NCBI GenBank assembly: GCA_965216515.1
Contig: OZ244173.1
Location: forward strand, 3,534,001-3,598,000
DNA: 64,000 nt
Source: CAXMRP01 sp965216515
Lineage (GTDB): Bacteria > Pseudomonadota > Alphaproteobacteria > Rhizobiales > Afifellaceae
Direction of reading: 5' to 3'
Both the position numbers and the translations under genes were made by a program. How positions within the stretch are numbered: the first letter of the stretch is position 1; each line of letters starts with the position of its first letter. The notes below the pieces were generated by a model, which was not told the origin of the DNA, made no database searches, and worked only from the letters and a program-made list of their open reading frames with translations. Shown here piece by piece: positions 54,000-63,255 of this stretch.

Positions 54000-55906
54000 G
54001 GTGTGTCTGACACGGATGCGGGTCCGGCCGCACTTCGGCCCGCGCCGCCATCTTGTTCCTTCACAAGCTGGAAGAGATCGACCATTTCGCTGCGTCCCCT
54101 AACCGGCTGGGCGCCCAGCGCGGTGACCGGGACCACGTCCTCACCCATCCGCGATACGGTTTCAGCGCTGAACAGAACGGTCGCCGCCGACAGTCCGTCG
54201 TCGAAATCCTTGGCCATCGCCTCGATGCGCTGGCCGGTGTTCACGGCATCGCCGACGATCGTATAGTTGATCCGGCCCGGTGCCCCGATATTGCCGACCA
54301 CGACCGGGCCGGTATGAATGCCGATGCGGATGCGGATCGGTGTCAGCCCGGCCGTCTGCCGGGCTTCGTTGTCGGCGTCGAGCGCCGCACAGATCGCCCG
54401 GGCGGCCCGCGCCGCCCGCGCCGGATGGTCATCCTGCCGGTCCGGCGCGCCCCAGAACGCCATCACGGCATCACCGATGAATTTGTCGATCGTGCCACCT
54501 TCCGCTTCCACGCGCGCGGCGACCAGGCCGAGATGATGATTGAGAAGCTCCGCCACTTCGTTAGCCGGCAGTGATTCCGACAGGCTTGTGAATCCGACGA
54601 TATCGGTGAACATCAGCGTGACATCCTGTTCGCGCGAGGCGATGGCTTCGGCATCATCGCGCCGGATCAGCCTGTTAACCAGCGTTTTTGGCACATAGGT
54701 TTCAAACCATCTCAGGCCTTTCAGCATGACGTTGAACGCCTCTGCCTGATCGTTCAGTTCACGGATGAAACTGGGCGCCAGCGGTTTAACCTCGGCGAGC
54801 TCCAGGGTCGCGATCTGTGCCGCGCCGGCCGCGGAGCGCTTGACCGGCCGGGCAATCGCGTGACCGAGAATCACAGCGGCGGCAACGGACATCAGAAAGA
54901 CGGCGATACCGATCAGCGCGGCGCCGACAAGCCGGGCCAGTTCATCGTTGATCAGATCCACCGGAACATGGGCGCCGACAGTCCAGGGAACAGGCCCGTA
55001 GTCACGGATCTGACGGCTGAACAGCACATGGGTGTCGTCGAACACCTCAAGTTCGGAAACGGTGACACCCTCTTCCGCGGCCCTGCCGAAACCTGGCACC
55101 GGCACCGCATCGTTGATGTTGGCGAGAAGCATGTCACCGACCCGTGCCAGACGGATCACCGGTGTCGCCGCCGAAAGGTCGGGATGGGCCGTAGAAAGAA
55201 ACGGGTGGGCCAGAACATGGTCGGAGCCGTACTGGATGAAGGCCGTCGCCTCGAACAGTTCGCCGACCCGCTCCATCAGCCGCGACAGTTCCGGCATGGT
55301 CACGGCGGCGCTTGCAGTACCGATATAGTCGCTTTCGCGGTAGATCGGTCGGACCACATTGACGAGGGTTACGCTGTCGAAGGCGACATCGTCCCAGAAA
55401 GGCGCCCCGGCCGCTTCGGCCCTGGCCACCAGGGCCCGGATCTCCGCGTTGGCGCTCTGGTCGCGGGTGTGGATCGATGCCCGTTCGTTGTTTTCCAGGA
55501 TGGCGACGGTCTGCTGGAGGTTTTTGTCCCAGTAGGAGATACCGCTGATCTGCGGCGCCGCCGCAAGCGCCCCGGCGATCACATTCGACAGTTCGTCACG
55601 ATTGTCCGGATCGAGCAGGCCGACATCGATCAGGTGTTGAAGATGGGCAAGCTGGTTGGCGGCCGGGTCGAGGTGGTTGCGGACCCCGGTTTCGATCACG
55701 CCCATCATCATCACCGCTTTTTCGTTGAGCAGATTGAGCGTGTTTCGCCGTCCGGACGAAAACCCGATAAACAGCTCCGCGAACACCGCGATCGCCACCA
55801 ACAGGCCGATACTGGTCGCCAGCGTCAGCGTTATGGGCAAGGTGCCGATAGGTTTGCGGCCTGTCGCGGATGAGTCGGTCATCAGAGTTTTCGTTCGCCC
55901 ATCCAT
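53996..55906 (-). CDS. Class III adenylate/guanylate cyclase with extracytoplasmic Cache-type sensor
   Basis: Membrane cyclase of about 636 aa. An N-terminal TM helix (LPITLTLATSIGLLVAIAVFAELFIGF) precedes a ~260-residue periplasmic sensor with Cache features (ISGISYWDKNLQQTVAIL, VNVVRPIYRESDYIG). A second TM helix (LVGAALIGIAVFLMSVAAAVIL) leads to a HAMP-like linker and a cyclase domain. Metal-binding Asp residues are in MFTDIVGFTSLSE and GDAVMAFWG, the purine-contact Lys in TIDKFIGD, and transition-state Asn/Arg in VNTGQRIEAM. All catalytic residues appear intact. ATG at 55906 chosen; ATG 55882 also possible. Confidence 0.88.
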   Translation of the reverse strand: MDGRTKTLMTDSSATGRKPIGTLPITLTLATSIGLLVAIAVFAELFIGFSSGRRNTLNLLNEKAVMMMGVIETGVRNHLDPAANQLAHLQHLIDVGLLDPDNRDELSNVIAGALAAAPQISGISYWDKNLQQTVAILENNERASIHTRDQSANAEIRALVARAEAAGAPFWDDVAFDSVTLVNVVRPIYRESDYIGTASAAVTMPELSRLMERVGELFEATAFIQYGSDHVLAHPFLSTAHPDLSAATPVIRLARVGDMLLANINDAVPVPGFGRAAEEGVTVSELEVFDDTHVLFSRQIRDYGPVPWTVGAHVPVDLINDELARLVGAALIGIAVFLMSVAAAVILGHAIARPVKRSAAGAAQIATLELAEVKPLAPSFIRELNDQAEAFNVMLKGLRWFETYVPKTLVNRLIRRDDAEAIASREQDVTLMFTDIVGFTSLSESLPANEVAELLNHHLGLVAARVEAEGGTIDKFIGDAVMAFWGAPDRQDDHPARAARAARAICAALDADNEARQTAGLTPIRIRIGIHTGPVVVGNIGAPGRINYTIVGDAVNTGQRIEAMAKDFDDGLSAATVLFSAETVSRMGEDVVPVTALGAQPVRGRSEMVDLFQLVKEQDGGAGRSAAGPASVSDTP

Positions 55907-56050
55907 GACGCCGTTGCCCGGCGGGTTTGAATTTGCAAGGGTTTGGCTGACTAACCGGTCAAGAGTACGCAAATTCCACTCTTGTTCCAACGGCCGCTTC
56001 CACGTTGCGAGACTATTGCGGAATTGTCGACGGCGAATGAAGGGCAAGTG

Positions 56051-57013
56051 ATGATGGAAAATGGCAGGCCTGGCAATCCGGGATTGCGAAATCTCCCGGC
56101 GTCGCGGCCCGGCGGCGGCCGGACCGGCCAAACGGCAAAGGTCCCCGCTGAGCGCCGCGGTCGGTCCTTTCGCCTGCCGCCCCGACCGGTCCGGATCGGC
56201 CTGCTGAACCTGATGCCCAACAAGCAGGAAACCGAGGTCCAGTTTGCCCGGTTGTTTCAGGATCCCCCCTTTGCTGTGGATCTGGCCTGGCTGCGTCCGG
56301 GCTCCCACACGAGCCGCAACACATCGCCCGCCCATCTGCTTGGCCGTTATGTCACCTGGAGCGACGTTCGCGACTGGCGGTTCGATGCCTTTCTGGTCAC
56401 CGGCGCGCCGGTCGAGATGCTCGCCTACGAGGATGTCGGCTATTGGTCCGAGCTACAGGACATTTTCGACTGGATCGAAGACACCGTGCCGCGTTCGCTG
56501 TTCATCTGCTGGGCGGCGCAGGCCGTTCTCTATCACCGGTACGGCATCCCCAAGCACCCCCTTCAACGCAAGGCATTCGGTGTCTACCGGCAGCAGGTTC
56601 TGGACCGCAGCCGGCATCCGGCCCTTGCCGGTATCGGGCGGGACTTTGTTGCGCCGGTATCGCGGCAGACCGAGGTCCGCCGCGCCGATATCGTCGGTGT
56701 TGGTGCGCTTTCCGTGCTGGCCGCCGGCAAGCAGACCGGACTTTGCCTGGTTGAGGATGGCGAGCGCGGTGCCCTGATGATGTTCAACCATCTGGAATAC
56801 GACACTGGCAGCCTTGCCGCCGAATATGCGCGCGACAGGGCGGCCGGCCTGGATATCGCGGTGCCGGCCAACTATTTCCCCGACGACAATCCCGAAAAGC
56901 CGCCGGTCAACACCTGGGCGCCGGCGGCGCGCACGTTTTTCAACAACTGGATTGCCACAGCGGCTGCGCACGCCGGAATCAAGGCATTTCCGGCGCAATC
57001 TCCGGCCGGTTAG
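56051..57013 (+). CDS. metAA: Homoserine O-acetyltransferase, MetA type
   Basis: Methionine-pathway enzyme of 320 aa activating homoserine. The ATG at 56051 follows GAAGGG. VRIGLLNLMPNKQETEVQFARL is the family opening, the nucleophile Cys153 is in FICWAAQAVLYHRYGIPK, and the His/Glu pair is in FNHLEYD. The acyl-specificity motif reads GAPVE (Glu122), as in Bacillus enzymes that use acetyl-CoA; succinyl-CoA users such as E. coli MetA have Gly here. I therefore call it an acetyltransferase, although many databases label such proteins MetA/succinyltransferase. The ~25 N-terminal residues are a flexible Gly/Arg-rich extension. Confidence 0.9.
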   Translation: MMENGRPGNPGLRNLPASRPGGGRTGQTAKVPAERRGRSFRLPPRPVRIGLLNLMPNKQETEVQFARLFQDPPFAVDLAWLRPGSHTSRNTSPAHLLGRYVTWSDVRDWRFDAFLVTGAPVEMLAYEDVGYWSELQDIFDWIEDTVPRSLFICWAAQAVLYHRYGIPKHPLQRKAFGVYRQQVLDRSRHPALAGIGRDFVAPVSRQTEVRRADIVGVGALSVLAAGKQTGLCLVEDGERGALMMFNHLEYDTGSLAAEYARDRAAGLDIAVPANYFPDDNPEKPPVNTWAPAARTFFNNWIATAAAHAGIKAFPAQSPAG

Positions 57014-57101
57014 CACCGGCGACACGCCATCGGTAACCGCGTTTCGGAAAACCGTTGCAGACCGGGTCGCCCGGACCGGACGGTGCCCTATCTGTTGGTC
57101 G

Positions 57102-57872
57102 ATGGCCGGACAAAAACCGCTGCTCTATGATCATCCCGGGTCCATCTGCAGCCAGATGGCTCGCCTGGCATTGGTGGAAAAGGAAGTCGATTTCGAACGC
57201 CGGACCATCGATATCATGGAAAAGGCGGAGCAGTTTGAGCCCTGGTACACAGCGCTCAATCCCCGGGCCGTCGTGCCGACGCTGCAGATCGGCGAGGAGA
57301 TCGTCACCGACACGATCAACATCGTCCGCCGGGTCGATGCCGGTTTTGACGGCCCCGGCCTTGTCCCCGGCGATCCATCGGCCGCAGAACGCATGAGCGC
57401 CATGATGCGGGACGTAATGGGGCTGCACTACGGCGTTCTGCTTTATTCCAGGCGCACCGCCGAAGGCGTTGTCGATCCGACCATTGCCGCCCGGGGCAGG
57501 TTTTTGCGGGCCCAGCTTGCTGCGCATCCGGAGCGGGCCGAACTGCTGCAACGGCGTATCGACGGCAATGTTCGCCTGCAAACCATCCTCGCCGACCGGC
57601 AGGCCGTGACCGAACACATAAATGCGGCGCGGGCGCTCGTGGCGCGCCTCGACGCTGCGCTGTCGCAGACGAGATTCGTCTGCGGCCCCGACTACACACT
57701 TGCCGACTGCTTCGCCAGCGCCGCTCTGGCCCGGTTCCGGCTCCACGGTTTTCAGTCCTGGTGGAGCCGCGGCGCCAACGCATTCGTCGCCAACTACTAC
57801 GAGCGCATGGCCATGCGCCCCAGTTGGCTCGCCGCCGGCGTCGTCGACACCGGCGGCGAAGCGGGCATCTGA
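57102..57872 (+). CDS. Glutathione S-transferase family protein
   Basis: 256 aa. The thioredoxin-fold N-terminal domain has LLYDHPGSICSQMARLALVEKEVDFERR, where Ser in GSICSQ is a possible catalytic residue, and the cis-Pro segment NPRAVVPTLQIGEEIVTDTINI. The helical C-terminal domain includes FVCGPDYTLADCFASAALARF. ATG at 57102 is selected because upstream codons do not fit the family. It lies 88 bp after metAA; a functional link is not obvious. Substrate unknown. Confidence 0.87.
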   Translation: MAGQKPLLYDHPGSICSQMARLALVEKEVDFERRTIDIMEKAEQFEPWYTALNPRAVVPTLQIGEEIVTDTINIVRRVDAGFDGPGLVPGDPSAAERMSAMMRDVMGLHYGVLLYSRRTAEGVVDPTIAARGRFLRAQLAAHPERAELLQRRIDGNVRLQTILADRQAVTEHINAARALVARLDAALSQTRFVCGPDYTLADCFASAALARFRLHGFQSWWSRGANAFVANYYERMAMRPSWLAAGVVDTGGEAGI

Positions 57873-57972
57873 GAGGGCTCGTTCGTCGACTCTGTTCTCT
57901 GCCGTTCGGACAAGCCGCATTAGCCAATCCCCGTCACATCGGCGCCCGGGAAGGCGCGCGGCGGCGGGAGCG

Positions 57973-58215
57973 TCAGCGCTGTTTGACGATGATCGGCACC
58001 AGAAGGTCGCCCCAGAAGCCACCTTCGGCGTGGTGGCGCGCGGTGCGCTGAAGTTCCACCGAAAGGCCGTTCTCCACACAGGCAATCACGGCCTGGTTGA
58101 GCCGGTGGAGTTCGGTGCCCAGCATGCGTATCGCCGCCTGCTGGTCCTCGCCCAGTTCCGGTGCGAGCGCCGATTCTTGAGCCTTCGTACGTTCCTTGAC
58201 CTTGGCCTTGACCAT
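57973..58215 (-). CDS. Small hypothetical protein downstream of isocitrate lyase
   Basis: 80 aa, basic N-terminus (MVKAKVKERTKAQ) and one amphipathic/helical region (GEDQQAAIRMLGTELHRLNQAVIACVENG). The end GFWGDLLVPIIVKQR is hydrophobic. It lies 30 bp after aceA in the same direction and is likely co-transcribed. I do not recognise the family. Confidence 0.6.
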   Translation of the reverse strand: MVKAKVKERTKAQESALAPELGEDQQAAIRMLGTELHRLNQAVIACVENGLSVELQRTARHHAEGGFWGDLLVPIIVKQR

Positions 58216-58245
58216 GAGATGTTCCTTTCCTGGCTGGTCGATGCT

Positions 58246-59559
58246 TCAGGCCGCCTTCGGGGCCCGTGTTTTGTCCTGACCGGCGGTTGCAAACTGCTCG
58301 GTCTCCGTCGATCCGCCCATCGCCGTCGTCGACGACTGGCCGCCGGAGATTGTCTGGGCGACGGCATCGAAATATCCGGTGCCCACTTCGCGCTGGTGTC
58401 GCGTTGCCGTATAGCCATTTGTCTCCGCGGCGAATTCCGCCTGCTGGAGTTCCGAATAGGCCGCCATTTGCCGGTCGCGGTAACCGCGTGCCAGCTCGAA
58501 CATGCCGAAGTTGAGCTGGTGGAAGCCGGCGAGCGTGATGAACTGGAACTTGTAACCCATGGCGCCGAGTTCGCGCTGGAAGCGCGCGATCGTGTCACGA
58601 TCCAGATTCTGCTCCCAGTTGAACGAGGGCGAGCAGTTGTAAGCCAGCATCTTGCCGGGATGCTGCGCGTGCACGCCCTCTGCGAACACCCGGGCCTGTT
58701 CCAGATCCGGCTTTGAAGTCTCGCACCAGATGAGGTCGCAATAGGGCGCGTAGGCCACTGCCCGCGCGATGCACGGCGCCATGCCGTTTCGGACACGGTA
58801 GAAGCCCTCTGGCGTTCGGCCGGCCTCGTAGTCGACGAATGGCTGGTCGCGCGCGTCGATATCGGATGTGAGAAGACTGGCGGCATCGGCATCGGTCCGG
58901 CAGATGACAAGGGTCGGCACGCCCATCACGTCGGCCGCCAGCCGCGCCGCGGTGAGGTTCCGGATGTGGTGGGCTGTGGGAACCAGCACCTTGCCGCCCA
59001 GATGGCCGCATTTTTTTTCGGAGGCCAGCTGATCCTCGAAATGGACGCCGGCCGCGCCAGCTTCGATATAGGCCTTCATCAGTTCGAACGCATTGAGCGG
59101 CCCGCCGAAACCGGCCTCGGCGTCGGCAATTATCGGCGCAAACCAGGTCTCCACCGAAAGCCCATTGCCCTCAGCCGTCTCGATCTGATCGGCCCGTTGC
59201 AGGGCACGGTTGATCCGCCGCGCCAGTTCAGGCCCCGAATTGGCCGGATAAAGCGACTGGTCCGGATACATCGCGCCGGCCTGATTGGCGTCGGCAGCGA
59301 CCTGCCAGCCCGACAGATAGATCGCCTTCAGCCCCGCCCGCACCTGTTGCATGGCCTGATTGCCGGTCATTGCGCCCAGCGTGTTGACGAAGTCCTCCGA
59401 CTGCAACAGCCGCCACAGCCTGTTGGCCCCGTGTTCGGCTATCGTGTGGCGGATCGGTAGCGATCCGCGCAGCCGCAGAACATCTTCCGGCACATAGGGA
59501 CGCCGGATGTTTTCATAGCGGCCGGCGGGTGCGCCGGTGATCAGGTCCTCAAAAGTCAT
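58246..59559 (-). CDS. aceA: Isocitrate lyase
   Basis: Glyoxylate-cycle enzyme of 437 aa splitting isocitrate to glyoxylate and succinate. ATG 59559 follows GGAG. The catalytic loop [14 protein letters not shown] has the active Cys at about 184. Substrate and Mg-binding segments include [37 protein letters not shown] and the closing Ser/Thr region. Divergent from an ScfR-type regulator across an unusually AT-rich spacer, so control by that regulator is likely. Confidence 0.96.
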   Translation of the reverse strand: MTFEDLITGAPAGRYENIRRPYVPEDVLRLRGSLPIRHTIAEHGANRLWRLLQSEDFVNTLGAMTGNQAMQQVRAGLKAIYLSGWQVAADANQAGAMYPDQSLYPANSGPELARRINRALQRADQIETAEGNGLSVETWFAPIIADAEAGFGGPLNAFELMKAYIEAGAAGVHFEDQLASEKKCGHLGGKVLVPTAHHIRNLTAARLAADVMGVPTLVICRTDADAASLLTSDIDARDQPFVDYEAGRTPEGFYRVRNGMAPCIARAVAYAPYCDLIWCETSKPDLEQARVFAEGVHAQHPGKMLAYNCSPSFNWEQNLDRDTIARFQRELGAMGYKFQFITLAGFHQLNFGMFELARGYRDRQMAAYSELQQAEFAAETNGYTATRHQREVGTGYFDAVAQTISGGQSSTTAMGGSTETEQFATAGQDKTRAPKAA

Positions 59560-59608
59560 TGTGTGATCTCCATTCATGCTCCGGTCAAATTCCGGGCAAA
59601 GGTGTATT

Positions 59609-59616
59609 TTTGCAAA
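59609..59616. promoter_or_regulatory. TTTGCAAA site upstream of aceA
   Basis: Perfect 8-bp palindrome 50 bases before the aceA start. TTTGCAAA is the half-motif recalled for ScfR-family regulators (PccR) and the core of the RamB site. Only one full copy is visible; a partial GCAAA lies 16 bases away at 59596-59600. Confidence 0.5.
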
Positions 59617-59741
59617 CAACACACATCGTGCTGGAATTGACAGAAAATGACAAAAATACATGCGGCAGAAAATAGCTAAAATACAGGATATTGGAAAATA
59701 AAGGTCATATTGTTGCGCATTGAAAAGATCAGAGTGTATGA

Positions 59742-59759
59742 CTTGTAAATCTTGTAAAT
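59742..59759. repeat. Tandem 9-bp direct repeat CTTGTAAAT x2
   Basis: Two adjacent perfect copies (59742-59750 and 59751-59759), about 100 bases before the regulator gene. Position and form suggest a regulator-binding site, possibly autoregulatory. Confidence 0.55.
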
Positions 59760-59858
59760 TTCAATATGCTTTGGCTGTCCGATAACCTGCGGCCGTTGCG
59801 GTGTTTCGACCGGGAAGCCCGGCCGCGCGGTCGCCTGGTGTGATGTGGGAGCAGTGCC

Positions 59859-61283
59859 ATGGCCGAACGGAAAATCTTTGCCGGACCCCGGCTGCGCCGT
59901 CTGCGCCGCGGCCTTGGCCTGACCCAGGCGCAAATGGCTGCCGAGATCGGGATATCGGCAAGTTACCTCAATCTGATCGAGCGCAACCAAAGGCCGTTGA
60001 CCGTCCAGGTGATCCTGAAATTGTCGGCGACCTACGATGTCGATCTCGGACGGTTGCACGATGCCGATGCCGGCGCCCGGCTCGACGATCTGAAGGCCGT
60101 GTTTGCCGATCCGCTGCTTGCCGCGGAACTGCCATCCACCGACGAACTGGCGGAGGTCGCCGAAGCGGCCCCCAATGTCGGCATCGCCGTCAGCCGGCTT
60201 CACCGGGCTTATCGCGAGACCCTTGCGCGGCTATCGGATCTGTCGCGCGACATTGCAAAAATGGCTGCGGACGGCCAGGCCGCCGGCCCGCCGGAGCCTG
60301 CCGCCGAACACCTGCTCGGCGAACTGCCCCACGACCGGGTCAGGCGCTGGTTCGAAGCCGAGAGCCCCTGGTTTGCCGAACTGGAAGCCGCCGCCGATCG
60401 GTTGGCGGGCCGGCTGACGCCGCGCGACGATCCGTTCGCCGCGGTCAGGGCAGCGCTTTCCCGGGATCACCGCATCGATGTCCGCATACTTCCCGTGGAA
60501 ACCATGCCGGACGAGTTGTCGCGATATGATCGCCACGCCATGCGGCTCTACCTTTCGGAGCGCCTGCCGCTTGTCGAGCGGCCGTTCTTTGCCGCCAATC
60601 TGCTGGTTGCGCTGACGGAGGACGGATTGCTTGACCGTCTGGCAGCTGCTGCGGGCGTTGGCGGCCCGGAGGCCATCCGCCTTTGCCGGGTGGCATTTTG
60701 CCGCCGGCTTGCCGCCGCCGCCCTTCTGCCGGGTTCCCGCCTTGCGCGGCTTGCCGCCGGGGCGATTCCCGAAATCGGGGCGCTCGCCCGGCGCAACACG
60801 CTGACGCCGGCCCGGGTGATGGGACGCCTGGCGGCAGCCGGGGCAACCGCGGGCCCGGTGCCGCCTGCGTTCCTGCTGACTGTCGATGCCGCCGGCACGG
60901 TGCTCAACCGGGTGGCGGGCGGCGATTTCCCGTTTGCCCGGTTTGGCACGCCCTGCGCGATGTTGCCGCTGTTTGATGCGATGACCCCCGAAAGCCTGGT
61001 CGCCGGACCTGTCGAGTTTCCCGATGGAAGCGTATTTCAGACCACCGTTGCCGTCGATCGGCACCTGGTGCCGGTCGGTAGCGGTACATCGCGACGCACT
61101 GCGACCATGATAGCCTTTTCTCTGCCGGCCACTCCCGCCCAGGACGCCCCGGCGCGTCCGGTTGGCGCCGGCTGCCGTTTGTGTGAGCGCAACGCCTGCC
61201 CCGGCCGCATCGGGCCCCCCGCCACCGAGCCTGCCGCCATTCGCGACGATCTGATCGGCCTGGCCCGCTATGAAGCCGTATGA
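59859..61283 (+). CDS. XRE/ScfR-family transcriptional regulator (short-chain acyl-CoA responsive type)
   Basis: 474 aa. An N-terminal XRE HTH (RRLRRGLGLTQAQMAAEIGISASYLNLIERNQRPLT-type, ~8-63) is followed by a long all-helical region in the IrrE/DUF2083 style and a C-terminal domain ending in a Cys cluster, CRLCERNACPGR. This layout is that of RamB, PrpR and PccR, which sense short-chain acyl-CoAs and control acetate or propionate metabolism. The HEXXH-like metal motif of IrrE is not evident. Divergence from aceA makes aceA its probable target. Confidence 0.88.
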   Translation: MAERKIFAGPRLRRLRRGLGLTQAQMAAEIGISASYLNLIERNQRPLTVQVILKLSATYDVDLGRLHDADAGARLDDLKAVFADPLLAAELPSTDELAEVAEAAPNVGIAVSRLHRAYRETLARLSDLSRDIAKMAADGQAAGPPEPAAEHLLGELPHDRVRRWFEAESPWFAELEAAADRLAGRLTPRDDPFAAVRAALSRDHRIDVRILPVETMPDELSRYDRHAMRLYLSERLPLVERPFFAANLLVALTEDGLLDRLAAAAGVGGPEAIRLCRVAFCRRLAAAALLPGSRLARLAAGAIPEIGALARRNTLTPARVMGRLAAAGATAGPVPPAFLLTVDAAGTVLNRVAGGDFPFARFGTPCAMLPLFDAMTPESLVAGPVEFPDGSVFQTTVAVDRHLVPVGSGTSRRTATMIAFSLPATPAQDAPARPVGAGCRLCERNACPGRIGPPATEPAAIRDDLIGLARYEAV

Positions 61284-61298
61284 ACGGCCTGCCGCTGC

Positions 61299-63062
61299 CT
61301 AGTTGGTGCGACTGATAACTAGCTGCGGCTGACGCAGCGTGCCGGCCAGCTCGAACGGGTATTGCGGATTGGCGGCGTCGCCTGTGCGCATGAAGGCGGA
61401 AAGATCAAGCCTGCCGTCGACAAGGCCGACGGTCCCGGCAAATACGGTTTCCTGGGTGTCCGTGGAGAGGATCGCCTTTTCCACAACCGCGGCATGGTTG
61501 CCGAACACCAGATCCGTGTCAAAACGGTTGAACTCCGTGGCATCGTCATCGCCGATGCCGGGCACCGGCTCGCTGGTATCAAGCGCGGCCGCCAGCCGGT
61601 CAAGATCGATCCCCGGCATGCGGCCGTTTTGAATCCGCACGCGGGTTGCGCCGCTCAGGTTTGCCACCAGATCGGCAAATGTCGATCCGCGGGTTTCGAT
61701 GTCGGTCGACATGCTGGCTGTGCCCTCAAATCCACCCGGTTCGGATAGAAGCGCCGCTGCACCGCCGACATCGAACGCATCGGCTTGAAGCTGCGCGGAG
61801 ATCGCGGCGACGTCGTCAGCGCCGGCCCGGCCGTATGTGATGTTGCCGGTCACCTGGCCGCCATGGAACGTCGATTGCGCCAGGCCGACGGTCAACAGGG
61901 CATTGTTGAGGATGACCGACGCGGCGGTATCGCCCAGTTCCAGCGCACCGGCGAGTGTCGTGCCCGCGGATATGCGGATATCGGCATTGAGCGCATCCAG
62001 CCAGTCCGTTGCAAAATGGATGATTGGCGGGGTCTCGCCCTTGGTTGTGGCGGCTTCACCCGCCTCAGCCTCACCCGCCATGCCGGATGACAGGTTGAGC
62101 GTGGCGAATGCCAGCGTACCCTCAATTCGCGGCTTTTCCTCCAGTGCGATTCGCAGCGCGCCAGTGGCCACATTGTCGTCGAGTTCGAACTGCGCATCGG
62201 TGATGGAAAAGGTCTGGCGCTGGAACCGCGCCGTACCGGCGAGCCGCGTCGGTCCCAGCGCCGGCCCCTCCGGCACGTCGGAACCGATCCACTGGACGAA
62301 GGATCGCAGCGACGGCATGGCGATGTCGAATGCGCCGCTGAGTTCGGCCGGCTCCAGCCGAAACGCCTGACCTTCGAACGCCACCTTGACCTGCGCCGAC
62401 GACAGATTGGCGCGCGCCGGCGACGGCTGGCCGCGAATCAGGTCGAACGGGCTTTCGATGGCGCCATCGAACGCCACCTGTTCGCCGTTCCAGGTCAGCG
62501 CGCCGGCAAGGGTGATTGCGTTGCGCACCGAAGGCCAGCTTGCCACGAGATTGACGGCATCGAACCGCTCGCTCTCGCCGTCCCGATGGTCTTCATAGAT
62601 GACCACGCCGTCGTTCAGTTCAAACCGACCCAGAAGCACGTCGCCGGAAAAGGCCAGTTGCAGAGCCGCCGCACCGGTGTCGAAGTTCCAGTTCCTGCGA
62701 TTTTGCGCATCGCGGACCAGGCGCACGACCGGCTGGTCGAGTTTGAATGAGCGGAATTCGACGCGGCCGATGATCAGCGGCAGCAACCGCACGGTGCCCG
62801 TCAGCGCCTTCATCGTCAGAAATCCGTCGTCGGCCATTCCCGGCGGACCGGCAATCGCGAGATTGTTCACCGTTACGCGGATCTCCGGAAAAAAGCGGAT
62901 TGCCGGTTCGCCGCTCAATGAAACGTCGCGGCCGGTGACCGAAGCGATCTGTTCGGCAAGTCGCCCGCGCAACAGGTCGTCGGAGATCAGGAAAGGCAGC
63001 GCGACAAGTCCCGCAACGACCAGGGCCACAGCGACCAGCAGGGCGATCAGAAGACGGCGCAT
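61299..63062 (-). CDS. AsmA family protein
   Basis: Inner-membrane-anchored periplasmic protein of 587 aa. ATG 63062 follows AAAGGA and gives an immediate TM helix (RRLLIALLVAVALVVAGLVALPFLI). The AsmA opening then appears, DDLLRGRLAEQIASVTGRDVSLSGEPAIRFFPEIRVTVNNLAI, and the C-terminal AsmA_2 region includes TRVRIQNGRMPGIDLDRLAA and ends with ELAGTLRQPQLVISR. The family is linked to phospholipid transport and outer-membrane homeostasis, like TamB elsewhere in this window. It is divergent from the acetoacetate-CoA ligase gene. Confidence 0.88.
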   Translation of the reverse strand: MRRLLIALLVAVALVVAGLVALPFLISDDLLRGRLAEQIASVTGRDVSLSGEPAIRFFPEIRVTVNNLAIAGPPGMADDGFLTMKALTGTVRLLPLIIGRVEFRSFKLDQPVVRLVRDAQNRRNWNFDTGAAALQLAFSGDVLLGRFELNDGVVIYEDHRDGESERFDAVNLVASWPSVRNAITLAGALTWNGEQVAFDGAIESPFDLIRGQPSPARANLSSAQVKVAFEGQAFRLEPAELSGAFDIAMPSLRSFVQWIGSDVPEGPALGPTRLAGTARFQRQTFSITDAQFELDDNVATGALRIALEEKPRIEGTLAFATLNLSSGMAGEAEAGEAATTKGETPPIIHFATDWLDALNADIRISAGTTLAGALELGDTAASVILNNALLTVGLAQSTFHGGQVTGNITYGRAGADDVAAISAQLQADAFDVGGAAALLSEPGGFEGTASMSTDIETRGSTFADLVANLSGATRVRIQNGRMPGIDLDRLAAALDTSEPVPGIGDDDATEFNRFDTDLVFGNHAAVVEKAILSTDTQETVFAGTVGLVDGRLDLSAFMRTGDAANPQYPFELAGTLRQPQLVISRTN

Positions 63063-63255
63063 GGCTTCCTTTCGGCGTTCAAACGCCATGCCGATACGCG
63101 CCTGTCGGACGAAACGCAAGTGCGTGTCCGCAATACGCCTCTGGTCCCTTGGCGCTTTCGCGCGTTGCCAGTATGGATGGCGCATATCGGCGGTGATGCA
63201 GAACGGACTTGCCCGGCCACAGGTGCCGACCGGGCCGACAATGGGAGACCTGAAG

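Larger units (their letters stand above)
59560..59858. promoter_or_regulatory. AT-rich aceA/regulator control region
   Basis: About 300 bases, very A+T-rich from ~59600 to 59770, between divergent aceA and the regulator. It contains a TTTGCAAA palindrome and a tandem 9-bp repeat (listed separately). No gene is supported here. Confidence 0.6.

Noticed and set aside
55907..56050. SAM-type riboswitch upstream of metAA
   Set aside because: SAM-II elements are common before metA in alphaproteobacteria, but I could not find the conserved pseudoknot segments in these 144 bases.
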